DNA of 64,000 nucleotides from Ralstonia sp. RRA (lineage in GTDB: Bacteria; Pseudomonadota; Gammaproteobacteria; Burkholderiales; Burkholderiaceae). The stretch is from positions 558,001 through 622,000 of the forward strand of contig NZ_CP146092.1 of the NCBI RefSeq assembly GCF_037023145.1, given 5' to 3'. This document shows positions 26,901 to 35,249 of this stretch, piece by piece. The notes beneath the pieces are model-generated. The model had not been told where the DNA came from. It saw only the letters and a list, made by a program, of their open reading frames with translations, and ran no database searches. Positions within the stretch are counted from its first letter, which is position 1. Every line of letters begins with the position of its first letter. The translations under genes and the position numbers were made by a program.

Positions 26901-29900
26901 GGACGTACGCGTACGATGCCGCTGGGCGTATGGTGTCTGAATCGTCGCCGGCCGTGTCGTTGGTGTCGGTGGCGGTAGATGCCAGTGGGAAGTTGGCTAT
27001 CAGCCAGGCTGGGTCCGCGCCGGTCATCACGCGTCTGGCATATGACGCGCTGGGCAACTTGGTCAGTCGTACCGAAGCAGCAGGCCGGCCAGAGGAGCGC
27101 ACGACTCAGTATCGATACGATGCGCTTGGGCGTCAAATCCAGACAATCTATCCGGCCGTAGGGGTCTACAACGCAAGTGGCGATGATCTTGCCGGCAACG
27201 GCGCTGATGGTGTTGCCGCGCGCACCGACACGGTTCAGCAGCTGAGCACTAGCGTTGTCTATGATGCATTTGGTGACGCCGTGTCGAACGTTGATGTGGC
27301 GGGCAACATCAGCTACAAGACGTACGACACGCTGGGACGTGTGTCCTATGACGTGGATGCCATGGGCTACGTCACGCGCTATCAGCGCAATACGTTCGGC
27401 GAGGTGACAGCACTGACCCGTTATGCCGACGGAGCTTCTCTGGGGACCGCTGGCGCACCATCATTTAGCACGGCGCAAGTTTCACTTGCGGTTGCTGACC
27501 TTGACCACAGTAACGATCGCACGATCGTCACGCAGTACGACCAGTTGGGTCGAGCCATTCAGGTCACGCAGCCGCCGACCTGGGTCAGTAACGGGTCGAG
27601 CTACATGGCTTCGGCTGTCACACGCAATACGTACAACGCTTTTGGCCAACTGGTGCAAAGCGCGGCGCTGGCGGACCCCACGACCAACACTTGGGCAGCG
27701 ACCACGCATTATTTCGATCAGGATGGCCGTGAAACGGCGACAGTCGATGCTCTGGGCTATGTCACCACGCAAGCCTACGATGCTGCTGGCAATGTGGTTC
27801 GTCGCACCGAATTTGCCAATGCCACGTCGAACTGGTCGATCGGCAGCCTGACAATGCCGGCCGTCAGCGATGACGACCGTGTCACGACGATCACCTACGA
27901 TCAAAACAACCGCAAGACGAGCGAGACGCGCGTCAATGTCGAATACAGTCCAAGCGACAACGGCATATCGACGCGGGGCGACTTGACCACCTCGTATGGA
28001 TACGACGCAGTTGGGAACCTCACGCGTACGACCGACGCGAAGGGGCATAGCACCTATACCTACTACGATGCGATGGGCCGCACGGTTGCCGTCGCAGCTC
28101 CGGTACGGGCAAACACGGAGAATGGCATACCCGTTACGCCACTGTCTGTCTTCTATCGTGATGCATTGGGCAACGCGGTCGTCAAGATCGACTTTGCGAG
28201 GGGTGCCGCAAGCGCATCGGAGTCGGGCTATGTGCCAGGCGTAGCGACTGGGGACGACCATGTCACCTTCAATCAATTCGATAGCCACGGCAACCTGACG
28301 CAGACGACGGATGCCGGCGGAAATAACCACTATTACTCGTACGACGCCCTCGGGCATCTGGCCAAACAATGGATGGGTGTGACGGGCAACGATGGCGTTA
28401 CCCACACGCTGTTTTCGGCCTTCCAATACGACGCCTTGGGCCGTCAGACCGACATCATCACACCGGCGTCAACGAGCGTGGTGAGCAATGGCACGATCGA
28501 GACGGTCAGCCAGCAGCTAGTGGGCGTCATTCACACCCGCATGGCCTACAACGGCTTTGGTGAGATGGTCCTGCGCGGAACCGGTACAGGAGACATAGGC
28601 TCCCCCGACGGTGCCATGCACATTGAGTCCGCAGTGGCACCCGGAGGTAAGATCAGCGGCAGTTTTGTCTGGCAGGAGCACTTTGACTACGACGCGGCCG
28701 GCCACCTGTGGCGTACCAACAGTGGCGACGGTCTTGAAAAAGTCTTCCTCTATAACCTACAGGGTTACCAGACGGCTCAGATCACGAGCAAGGGGCAGTT
28801 CGATGGATCGGGCGACCCTGGCGTGAACCTGACTGGGTTCCGCAGCGCGTACGATGTAGAGCAATTCGGTTTTGAGACGACCTTTGAACGCCGTACAGAC
28901 AGCGCACGTGATCTGCTCGGCCGCGTAACTCAGGAGACATTGCCAGGGCGCTTTGTACAGAACGTCGGAACGGTCAGGCCCGTCGTCTACCAGACCTATG
29001 ACCGGTGGGGCAATGTGGTCTCTCAGAGCGACGTGCGAAACGCCGCCTGGATCACCACGTTCCGATACAACGCCAACAACCAAGTTATCGAGGAAAAGCA
29101 GCCTGACGGCAATGGCGCGATCAGCCAGGATAGCCCTGTGACCCGTCTGTTCTACGACGCGCTGGGGCAGCAAGTTGGCGTGCTCGATGCGAACGGGAAC
29201 TTCAACGGAAAAGTCTGGGATGCGGGCGGTAACCTCGTCGAGGAAGATCATGCGGACGGGGGCACAGTCCAGTATGACTACGATGCATTCGGAAACCGCA
29301 CGGTTGCCGTGGACGCGATGGGTAATACCACCCGATACGTGTACGACAGCCTGGGCCGCAACACCGCCGTCATCAACGACGTCGTCAACCAATACACCGT
29401 AGACGGCAACAACAACGTCACCGGCTTTGAATCCAACGACGTCGTCTCCATGACGTACGACCAGGCCGGACGCAAGCTTTCTACGACGAACGGAAACGGC
29501 GAGACTACGCGGTTCACCTACGACTTGCGGGGCAATGTAGTTGCGACGACGCAGCCAATGGGCGAAGTCAGCCGCGCAGCATTTGACGCTCTGGGCCATC
29601 AGATCGGTGCACTTGACGCCAACGGCGCGTTGGCGACGTGGAGCTACGATGCGTTCGGCCAGTTGCAGGCGCACACCGACATTGGCGGTGCGGTGTACTG
29701 GTTCCGCTATGACAACGCAAGGCAACTGATTGCACAAGGCAATAGCCGCTACCAATCGCTCAATTATCAATACGACTCGGCTGGCCAGCTAGATGAGATC
29801 ATCGATCTGGGTACCGGCCATATCACTCAGTACGACTACAACCTGGCGGGCAAGCATATACACGAGCGTACTTACCTCAATACCGGGGCTGAGACGTACC

Positions 29901-32900
29901 AAGACCAGACGCTGGCGTATGACACGCTGGGCCGCTTGGCACAAGTGAATACTGCGAACGGCGCGGTAAGCCTGCACTTTGAATACGACAAAGTCGGCAA
30001 TCGCGTCCTTCAGCAGACTAGCCACACCACGTACACCACCACGAGCGACTATGAGTATGTAGTAACCGGCTACAACGAAGCTGGTGCGCCGGTGTACACC
30101 TATATGCAGGTGCAGCATAGTGTCCCGCACACCACAACGCAGAACCTGTGGTATGCCTATGACAGCATGAACCGCCAGACTCTGGTGGATGGCGCAGTCA
30201 ACAACAATGCAACAGACATCGCTAATGTAGTCAGCGGCCAGGGACACATCCTGGCGTACGACAAGAACGGCAACCGCATCAGCGACACGAGCTGGGGCGA
30301 GCAGGTGGTGCGCCAGGAGAACATCATTGGCTATGACGAGTCCGGCCACGCTGTCAGCAATGGCGTGAACTACGTCAACCACGCAGGCCGGATCACCGAG
30401 TACTACACGTACGACCGGATGAACCGCTTGTCGACGGTATCGACCGGTGCGTTTGACCAGAACTGGCAGCCGCTGACGATCCGGGAGAGCATTCTGCTGG
30501 ATACGCGCAGGTACGATGGCGCCTCGCGTGTGGTGGAAACCGGCCCGGCGGGCCACCTGTCGAATGCGTACATCCAAGCGCTGACTAACGGCAAGAGCGA
30601 CGCCAACGGTGCGGTGACGCGCGTCTCGCGATACGACGCGGACGGCCACTTGCTCAGCCTGCACACCACCAAGCCGGATGGCTCGTTCAGCAGCGACCAG
30701 GTGTATGAGAAGGTCAATACCTGGCAGACCCAGGAGCAGGTGCAGACGGGCACGGACGAATCCGGTGCCCCGATTTACACGACCCAGACTGTCACCCACA
30801 CATCCACCAGCAGCGGCTATGACGCTGCGGGCAACGTCACCGATTACCGGATCACCGACAGCAGCGGTGTGACGGAAACCTTCGGCACTACCTACACCAA
30901 GTTCGAGGGCTACAAGGAGGCGAGCGTTACCGGCTTCCGCAGCGACAACGCCGGCCAGAGCGGGACCACGCTCGACCACTACGACGTCAACGGCAACCTG
31001 GTGGAAGTCGAGGACACGACCAAGGATGCGAATAGCCGCGCCTTCGTCAACGACGCCAACGGCAACATCCTGCAGAAGACACAGCAGGGCAACGTCCTGC
31101 AGCAACTGGTAGTGGATGGTCAGGTCTACGGCACCTACGGTATCGGCGTGGACCCGACCAAGCCGACCAACGATAACGGGGACCCGAACTACACGGACCT
31201 GACGAACTTCAACCTCGGTTACCAGCCCATCACGAATGCCTATCCGGGTGCGGCAACGGGCCAGTACACGATCCGCGCGGGCGACACGCTGCGTACGATC
31301 GCGCAGTCGGCCTATGGCGACAGCGAGCTGTGGTACCAGATCGCGGATGCTAACGACATCCGCAGCGACAGCGATCTGCGCGTGGGCCAGACGCTGATGA
31401 TTCCGAACCGGGTGGCGTCGGCACATAACACTAGCAGCAGCTTCAAGCCGTACGACCCGAGCAAGGTAGTGGGGGATACCACACCGAACTTGCCGGTGCC
31501 GCAGCAGGATGATGGCGGTGGGTGCGGACCGATCGGGCAGATCGTGATGATTGTGGTCGCCGTAGTGGCCACGATTTACACCGCGGGTGCGGCCGCGGGG
31601 GCGCTTGGTGCTGCGGAAGGAGGCGCGGCTGCGGCAGGCGCCGCTGGCGCTGCGGGTGCAGGTGCGGCTGGAGCGGGAAGTACGTTTGCCCTGGGCGCAT
31701 CAGTGCTCTCGGGGACTGCCACGGGGCTGACAGGCCTGGAGACGGTTGCGGTTGCGGCGGCGGCCGGAGCTGCTGGTTCCGTTGCCAGCCAAGCGGTAGG
31801 GAACCTCATTGGTGCAGAACACGGGTTTAGTTGGGACCAAGTTGCCATGGGCGCTCTCGGCGCCGGCGTCACCGCGGGGGTAGGCTCCGCGGCGGTGGCG
31901 TCTGGAACATGGCTGGCTGCGCAGGGTTCCAATACGGCAGGCATTGTTGCCGGGGTTGGCCGCGCTGCGATCGGCAGTGTGGTGACGCAAGGCTTGGCCG
32001 TCGCGGTTGGGCTGCAAGACCATTTCAGTTGGATGCAAGTCGCGACGGCGGCAGCCAGCAGTGCTGTCGGTTCTCTGGCTAGCAATGCGGCCAATGACGC
32101 CATGGGATACAACCCGCAAAAGGGCTTTGATTTCACCAAGAGCCTGATTTCGGGAGCGGCAGCAGGTATCGCAGCCGGTACGACTGCAGCGGTGATGCGT
32201 GGTGGTCGAGTGCAGGTCGAACAGATCGCCACAGATGCGTTTGGCAATGCGCTGGGTAGTAGCTTGGCTGAAAATGCTGACAGCACTAACAGTTCGCAAG
32301 TGCAGGTGCTTGCCGACACGGTGAGCCAGCAGCAGCCAAGCGGTTTGGTCGATCCGTTGTACGGGATCTCGTTGGGCATTAACCCGACGTATGTGAACGC
32401 GCCGCAGCCGATGTTTGCGGATATGACAGCACCGTATGCCGGCAGTTCAGCTAGTGCGCAGGAACAAGAGCTTGCCAATACGGTGAGCCAACCAAGTGGT
32501 GGTTTGGTCGATCCGTTGTACGGCACCTCGTTGGGGGTCAACCCGACGTATGCGAGCACGCCGCAGTCGATGTTTGCGGATACACCTGCACCGTACGCAA
32601 ACGCAGGTGAAAGCGGTCAGCTCCAAAGCGTGGGCGTTCAGCCGCAGATGTTGGCCGCGAGCTGGAACGGTCCAGTTGCGCCTAGCTATTCCAACAGTAC
32701 GCCGGTTACAGATGCGCTTACGGACGCATTTCCCACAAGTGCCAATGGGAACCCGCCGTCAGGGGAACCTTTAGATGCGATGGGTCGAGACCTCGCTAGA
32801 GCAGGGGTGTTTGGACCTTATTCTGCGGCGAAGGCTGCGGCTGATGCTGATCCTGGAGTGCTGCTTGCTTCAGTCGATGTGAATCGTCGACCGCGAGACG

Positions 32901-33337
32901 AAATGCTGCTTGAGGGCGGCGGTGGCGGGCCAGGACTGGGCGGCGGTGGTGGGCGGAGTTTTGCTGGCGAGTCTTCGGGAACTGGGCGTGCGGGCCTGAT
33001 GGATGCCGCAGAGGCTGAGGGTGTTGCGGGGGCTCGGTCGATTCGCGAGGGTATCTATGAATTCAAAACGACAGATAACGAACCGTATGTTGGTCAATCA
33101 GGCAATATCGATCAACGGCTGCAGCGTCACGTGGAGAATGGTAAGCTCAACGCCGAAGATGTCGAAAGCGTGCAGCGGACAGAGGTTCTTGGTGGAAAAA
33201 CTGCGCGTGAAATTGCTGAGCACCAGCGTATCCAGGAACTCACAGACGGCGTGCCTGCCCGCCTGTCCCCAAATGTGGCGAATAAGGTAGACCCTATTGG
33301 GCCGAATCGTCGATACCTTCTGAATCAGAATAGATAA
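23939..33337 (+). CDS. YD/RHS-repeat polymorphic toxin with LysM and C-terminal GIY-YIG nuclease domain (5' end lost)
   Basis: The frame runs 3132 codons and is dominated by YD/RHS repeats (YDALGRV, YDANGN variants) from residue 1 to about 2390. Next come a LysM domain (about 2442-2490; YTIRAGDTLRTIAQSAYGDS), a Gly/Ala-rich membrane-prone segment (about 2525-2720), and a twice-repeated 53-residue linker. The final domain is GIY-YIG (GIYEFKTTDNEPYVGQSGN, then DQRLQRHVENGKL, with the later REIAEHQR Glu and NVANKVDP Asn). Such tips cut DNA or RNA in competing cells. No signal, PAAR or encapsulation N-terminus is present. The first codon, a GTG, overlaps the IS3 target duplication and has no ribosome site, so the 5' part was lost and expression is doubtful. 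The canonical DPxG pre-toxin motif of Rhs was not found. Confidence 0.88.
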   Translation: MEDHISLNTWDALNRLKSQTNTEGTVSDFRYDSVGNVVATVDAEGTADQRTALVRYDALGRVTAQLSARGAALITGNETPAQLDAIWAQYATQYSYDAAGRRVSATDPNGNRTLFYYDQDGRLRYTVNAEGEVQERQYDAFGNLASTMAYGARIDSNTLTNLQGGVLSSDAQSLQAEQAFAAAKQSGGGLNSITQYTYNAVNELIATTDANGGVTTVAYDTFGDVVSSTQSIGGSNSVTTTRSYDRRGLQTEAVSDAGGANIVSRAQYDAFGRLIDSVDGNGNVSSQSFDRLGRVVLTQDPTNAQRTTSYDAFGRVLTQTDALGNTTQYSYNTANRSMTVTTPEGVSVTTTHNAEGQTHSVTDGNGNTTVYSYDPDGNLVTTTSPNGQSVSHYDQAGRLIETIDANGNKVDYTYDAANRLLSRTIDPNGLNLVTRYQYDAKGERVSTTDANGVVTQVAYDLKGQVVSQTVDPTGLNLTTTYTYDDVGHVLTVTDPKGVATEYVYDALGRRIESHVDPAGLNITRSYAYDADGNVVAATDGNGNTTRYVYDADSRLVYTVDAAGDVQQNAYDAQGRLTTTTAYANRVSLSGLADAPTLADVAGRINADPAHDEAQSRVYDADGRLHYTVDGAGSVVRYTYDANGNVVDRVAYANAIPAGTPATETALSAAVAGVADASRDAHVRNAYDASNRLIWSVDGTGAVVQRSYDANGNLTRQVSYANRVANGASPDSVAASADDRVTVIAYDGANRLTWQVDTMGGVTHLVYDANGNVAQRISYANRIAAPASTGGVLDATAIASAVAADSANDRTARAVFDAANRQVFSVDSTGAVIETRYDADGNVVQTTAYANRVNSGGLQVVAHLSDVQAQLQPDAANDRTTRHVFDTAGRLVYAIDAIGNVQQTEYDGAGRVVSTTLYANAIPLDTPATEASVSAAIHVDATGDQTNVFSYDAAGHLTSSTDPLGDTETYTWNGVGDKLSYTNKKGDTWTYAYDAAGRMVSESSPAVSLVSVAVDASGKLAISQAGSAPVITRLAYDALGNLVSRTEAAGRPEERTTQYRYDALGRQIQTIYPAVGVYNASGDDLAGNGADGVAARTDTVQQLSTSVVYDAFGDAVSNVDVAGNISYKTYDTLGRVSYDVDAMGYVTRYQRNTFGEVTALTRYADGASLGTAGAPSFSTAQVSLAVADLDHSNDRTIVTQYDQLGRAIQVTQPPTWVSNGSSYMASAVTRNTYNAFGQLVQSAALADPTTNTWAATTHYFDQDGRETATVDALGYVTTQAYDAAGNVVRRTEFANATSNWSIGSLTMPAVSDDDRVTTITYDQNNRKTSETRVNVEYSPSDNGISTRGDLTTSYGYDAVGNLTRTTDAKGHSTYTYYDAMGRTVAVAAPVRANTENGIPVTPLSVFYRDALGNAVVKIDFARGAASASESGYVPGVATGDDHVTFNQFDSHGNLTQTTDAGGNNHYYSYDALGHLAKQWMGVTGNDGVTHTLFSAFQYDALGRQTDIITPASTSVVSNGTIETVSQQLVGVIHTRMAYNGFGEMVLRGTGTGDIGSPDGAMHIESAVAPGGKISGSFVWQEHFDYDAAGHLWRTNSGDGLEKVFLYNLQGYQTAQITSKGQFDGSGDPGVNLTGFRSAYDVEQFGFETTFERRTDSARDLLGRVTQETLPGRFVQNVGTVRPVVYQTYDRWGNVVSQSDVRNAAWITTFRYNANNQVIEEKQPDGNGAISQDSPVTRLFYDALGQQVGVLDANGNFNGKVWDAGGNLVEEDHADGGTVQYDYDAFGNRTVAVDAMGNTTRYVYDSLGRNTAVINDVVNQYTVDGNNNVTGFESNDVVSMTYDQAGRKLSTTNGNGETTRFTYDLRGNVVATTQPMGEVSRAAFDALGHQIGALDANGALATWSYDAFGQLQAHTDIGGAVYWFRYDNARQLIAQGNSRYQSLNYQYDSAGQLDEIIDLGTGHITQYDYNLAGKHIHERTYLNTGAETYQDQTLAYDTLGRLAQVNTANGAVSLHFEYDKVGNRVLQQTSHTTYTTTSDYEYVVTGYNEAGAPVYTYMQVQHSVPHTTTQNLWYAYDSMNRQTLVDGAVNNNATDIANVVSGQGHILAYDKNGNRISDTSWGEQVVRQENIIGYDESGHAVSNGVNYVNHAGRITEYYTYDRMNRLSTVSTGAFDQNWQPLTIRESILLDTRRYDGASRVVETGPAGHLSNAYIQALTNGKSDANGAVTRVSRYDADGHLLSLHTTKPDGSFSSDQVYEKVNTWQTQEQVQTGTDESGAPIYTTQTVTHTSTSSGYDAAGNVTDYRITDSSGVTETFGTTYTKFEGYKEASVTGFRSDNAGQSGTTLDHYDVNGNLVEVEDTTKDANSRAFVNDANGNILQKTQQGNVLQQLVVDGQVYGTYGIGVDPTKPTNDNGDPNYTDLTNFNLGYQPITNAYPGAATGQYTIRAGDTLRTIAQSAYGDSELWYQIADANDIRSDSDLRVGQTLMIPNRVASAHNTSSSFKPYDPSKVVGDTTPNLPVPQQDDGGGCGPIGQIVMIVVAVVATIYTAGAAAGALGAAEGGAAAAGAAGAAGAGAAGAGSTFALGASVLSGTATGLTGLETVAVAAAAGAAGSVASQAVGNLIGAEHGFSWDQVAMGALGAGVTAGVGSAAVASGTWLAAQGSNTAGIVAGVGRAAIGSVVTQGLAVAVGLQDHFSWMQVATAAASSAVGSLASNAANDAMGYNPQKGFDFTKSLISGAAAGIAAGTTAAVMRGGRVQVEQIATDAFGNALGSSLAENADSTNSSQVQVLADTVSQQQPSGLVDPLYGISLGINPTYVNAPQPMFADMTAPYAGSSASAQEQELANTVSQPSGGLVDPLYGTSLGVNPTYASTPQSMFADTPAPYANAGESGQLQSVGVQPQMLAASWNGPVAPSYSNSTPVTDALTDAFPTSANGNPPSGEPLDAMGRDLARAGVFGPYSAAKAAADADPGVLLASVDVNRRPRDEMLLEGGGGGPGLGGGGGRSFAGESSGTGRAGLMDAAEAEGVAGARSIREGIYEFKTTDNEPYVGQSGNIDQRLQRHVENGKLNAEDVESVQRTEVLGGKTAREIAEHQRIQELTDGVPARLSPNVANKVDPIGPNRRYLLNQNR
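32309..32610 (+). repeat. Direct repeat of a 159-bp (53-codon) unit inside the toxin gene
   Basis: Two consecutive in-frame units each encode a variant of GLVDPLYGISLGINPTY followed by P-Q-P/S-MFAD-x-x-APYA. The GGTTTGGTCGATCCGTTGTA element recurs at 32342 and 32501. The repeat lies just before the toxin tip and forms a flexible linker or a recombination platform. Confidence 0.8.
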
Positions 33338-33604
33338 ATGAAAAGCGAACTTCCTATCCCACCTGCCGCTTTGCAGGATGTTGATTCAAAAGAGCTATTG
33401 CGTGTATGGGCGGCAGCCGGGAATCAGCACATCTCCATCGCAACTGGAGTTTGGGAAAATCCCACGATCTGGGGAATTATGCTGGTTGATTTGCTGAGGC
33501 ACATTGCGCGTTCTTACGAGAAGGTTGGGAACGTAAGCTATGAAGAGTCGATGCGTTTGATTAAGGCGGGCTTTGATGCCGAATGGGAAAGCCCCACGGA
33601 ATGA
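33338..33604 (+). CDS. DUF5076-like small protein, candidate immunity protein for the GIY-YIG toxin
   Basis: An 88-residue acidic protein starting one base after the toxin stop. The sequence (ELPIPPAALQDVDSKELLRV, then GNQHISIATGVWENPTIWGI, then MLVDLLRHIARSYEKVG) matches my recollection of the small cytosolic DUF5076 family, whose function is unknown. Immediate downstream position, small size and acidity are standard for immunity genes of polymorphic toxins, so it is the prime candidate to inhibit the nuclease tip. The family also occurs away from toxins, so the immunity role is inference from context only. Confidence 0.72.
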   Translation: MKSELPIPPAALQDVDSKELLRVWAAAGNQHISIATGVWENPTIWGIMLVDLLRHIARSYEKVGNVSYEESMRLIKAGFDAEWESPTE

Positions 33605-33903
33605 TTGAGTGCTAAGGCCCGACACTGGAAGCAGTCTTTCTTGCGCGCTCCAAGCCTCCGGTTCGGTAGCGAGCGGAGCGTCTCGTTAAACTGTCTCTGG
33701 AGCCGGTCCTCGAGAAAAGGCTACTCAACTTGATTCTTTGCGGGCACGGGGGAGCATGGCTGTATGCACGCCATGCGGCTTCCGATTGCGCGTCGCTAAC
33801 CGCGCGGCGAACACCGGGTTCGTGCTTCGTGGCGTCGGTAAGGGGTGGGCCGTTGTAGCCGAGTAGGTGCTTTACTGGCAGTCGCCGGCGTGAGGTCGGG
33901 CCG
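33605..33903. other. Intergenic DNA after the toxin/immunity pair
   Basis: No gene is supported. An open minus-strand frame (33612-34016) is Arg/Ser/Pro-rich with no family resemblance and overlaps the small gene at 33904. A 20-base motif around GCTTCCGATTGC occurs here (about 33778) and again near 34299, suggesting a minor duplicated segment. Confidence 0.4.
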
Positions 33904-34074
33904 CTAAAAAATCCTCCGCGCCACCTTCTGACGCGCGTCCTCGTCCTCGTGCATATGCTTGATTCCGGCCATCGCACGGCGGAGCCACTCGGTGGTACTT
34001 GAGTGCAATTCGTCATGCGGCTGGTCGGCGGGTGTGGCCGCCGAATTGCGCAATTGATCGTGGCGGTCGGTCAT
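33904..34074 (-). CDS. Small hypothetical protein (56 residues)
   Basis: A 56-residue polar protein, MTDRHDQLRNSAATPADQPH followed by a helical segment (STTEWLRRAMAGIKHMHEDE). An ATG at 34074 follows a GGGGGAA ribosome site. It is charged, has no membrane segment and no recognised domain. Purine-rich Shine-Dalgarno spacing and non-biased composition suggest a real gene, but the function is unknown. Confidence 0.45.
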   Translation of the reverse strand: MTDRHDQLRNSAATPADQPHDELHSSTTEWLRRAMAGIKHMHEDEDARQKVARRIF

Positions 34075-34313
34075 CGAAGTTCCCCCCTTGTAGAGCCACA
34101 CACACTACGCACGTAGCGAAGCGCGTGCAAAACACCGTCACCCCCGCGCCAGCATTGGCGCTGCGGCGCTAGTGCTGGCTTCGCGGCGAGCGTGGCCGGC
34201 TGCGTCGGCTCGGTTGCCAGCCCTTGCCGGGCAAGGCTTGATGGATGCTAGCAAACGCTAGCACGCCATGTTGAAAGCGAGCCTAGAGTGAGCCGGCTGC
34301 TTCCGATTGCACG

Positions 34314-34544
34314 TCACTCTCCCACGACGTGTTCCCCATCGAGATCGAAGCGCACGAGCTGGCGCCGGCCGTCTGGAAAACGCTTCTCGACGAGGCCGTC
34401 AGGCGTGTCGGCTGTCGTGCAATAGATGGGATTACCCCTGGCCAGATGCCCACGCGCAGCGGCGCCATCGTCATGCGCAAGGGTTGCAAGGAACGCCTCC
34501 AGTTCAGCGAGCGTTATGTCATCGAGCGGGGTTAGCGTCTGCAT
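34314..34544 (-). CDS. Small hypothetical protein (about 76 residues)
   Basis: The frame encodes MQTLTPLDDITLAELEAFLA, ATLAHDDGAAARGHLARGNP and IYCTTADTPDGLVEKRFPDG-type segments. Composition is protein-like and acidic, with a final FPDGRRQLVRFDLDGEHVVGE region. The ATG at 34544 is chosen; a GTG at 34556 in frame would add four residues. No known family was recognised and the neighbours give no hint. Confidence 0.45.
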   Translation of the reverse strand: MQTLTPLDDITLAELEAFLATLAHDDGAAARGHLARGNPIYCTTADTPDGLVEKRFPDGRRQLVRFDLDGEHVVGE

Positions 34545-35026
34545 GGCAGGGAACACAAAGGCAACTTAAAAGGAACGGAAAGGGAACACGCTGCGCAACG
34601 AGGCCATGCGGCAGTAACTGAAAGGGAACGCTTCGCATTGCCTGCTATTCCCTGTTCCGAAGCAGCCGTTGTGTCGATCAGCAGGCCTTGGTCCTAACCA
34701 GGGGTGAGACAAACCGGCAAATGATGCACCGCTAAGCTAGTACGTCCAGCGCGCAGGCCGAGCGGAGCCTCGCTGGCGCGTGGGCGGCGGGCTTCGTCGT
34801 CTACGCATTCTCAGTGTCGCGGTTCTCGGGGCGCCAGCATCGCCGCGTACTAGCAACCGGTCTTGCTGCCGGCGTCTGTGCTGAGTGGGGCGAAAGGGCA
34901 CCGGGCCGTCGGTTAGAGCGGGGCCACACTTGATCACTATGACGCTAACGACTGCCCGCAGCGTGCATTGCGAGCCATCCCGGACGGAGTGGCGGTTTCC
35001 ACGATCGATTAGGACCTATAGGCGAG

Positions 35027-35070
35027 AAAAGTCTGGCCAGCCGGGCGCCGTGCGGGTGGCCAGACTTTTT
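35027..35070 (+). terminator. Strong hairpin followed by T tract
   Basis: AAAAGTCTGGCCA (35027-35039) pairs with TGGCCAGACTTTTT (35057-35070) around a 17-base GC-rich loop, and T residues continue after the stem. It fits a bidirectional rho-independent terminator, but no gene ends directly before it on the plus strand, so it may instead be a mobile repeat. Confidence 0.55.
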
Positions 35071-35188
35071 GTCTCTCATTTGTCTCTCGACGATGGTCGT
35101 TGGTACAGACTTTCCTTCTCGCCCAGGTGGAGACGGCTCAATCAAATCAATGTCTTACAAGCGATTTTGGTACGGCCTTTTTTGTCTC
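35056..35188. repeat. Three dispersed copies of a 20-bp repeat related to the 13.8-kb array
   Basis: Near-copies of GGTACAGACTTTTTTGTCTC are seen at about 35056-35075, 35102-35120 and 35169-35188. The reverse complement of the array unit at 13791-13870 is GGTACAGACTTTTTTGTAC, so the same family occurs at both edges of the accessory region in opposite orientation. Copies are degenerate and not evenly spaced. Confidence 0.55.
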
Positions 35189-35193
35189 CCGTT

Positions 35194-35222
35194 ACGGCGC
35201 TCCGCGATGAACGGAGCGCCGT
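35194..35222 (-). terminator. Hairpin downstream of the MHS permease gene
   Basis: ACGGCGCTCCG pairs with CGGAGCGCCGT around a seven-base loop. On the minus strand it follows the permease stop by 28 bp, and a run of A on the plus-strand complement (GGCCTTTTTTGTC read in reverse) lies shortly after. It is a likely terminator. Confidence 0.6.
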
Positions 35223-35249
35223 TGATCGACGCAAGACTGCCGGCCGTGA

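Larger units (their letters stand above)
34545..35193. other. Gene-free stretch at the right edge of the accessory island
   Basis: No coding sequence can be supported. The stretch carries repeated GGAACG/AAAGGGAACG words near 34570-34630, a strong hairpin at 35027-35070, and three copies of a short GGTACAGACTTTTTTGTCTC-like element between 35056 and 35188. It separates the toxin island from the MHS permease gene. Confidence 0.5.

Noticed and set aside
29789..31426. 545-codon minus-strand frame inside the rhs gene
   Set aside because: Antisense to continuous YD repeats; Val/Arg-rich with no domain.
33612..34016. 134-residue minus-strand frame after the immunity gene
   Set aside because: Arg/Ser/Pro-rich, overlaps a better-supported small gene in another frame, no ribosome site.
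34678..34950. Possible structured RNA in the gene-free region
   Set aside because: Only weak, isolated pairings were found by eye; no tRNA or known ncRNA pattern fits.
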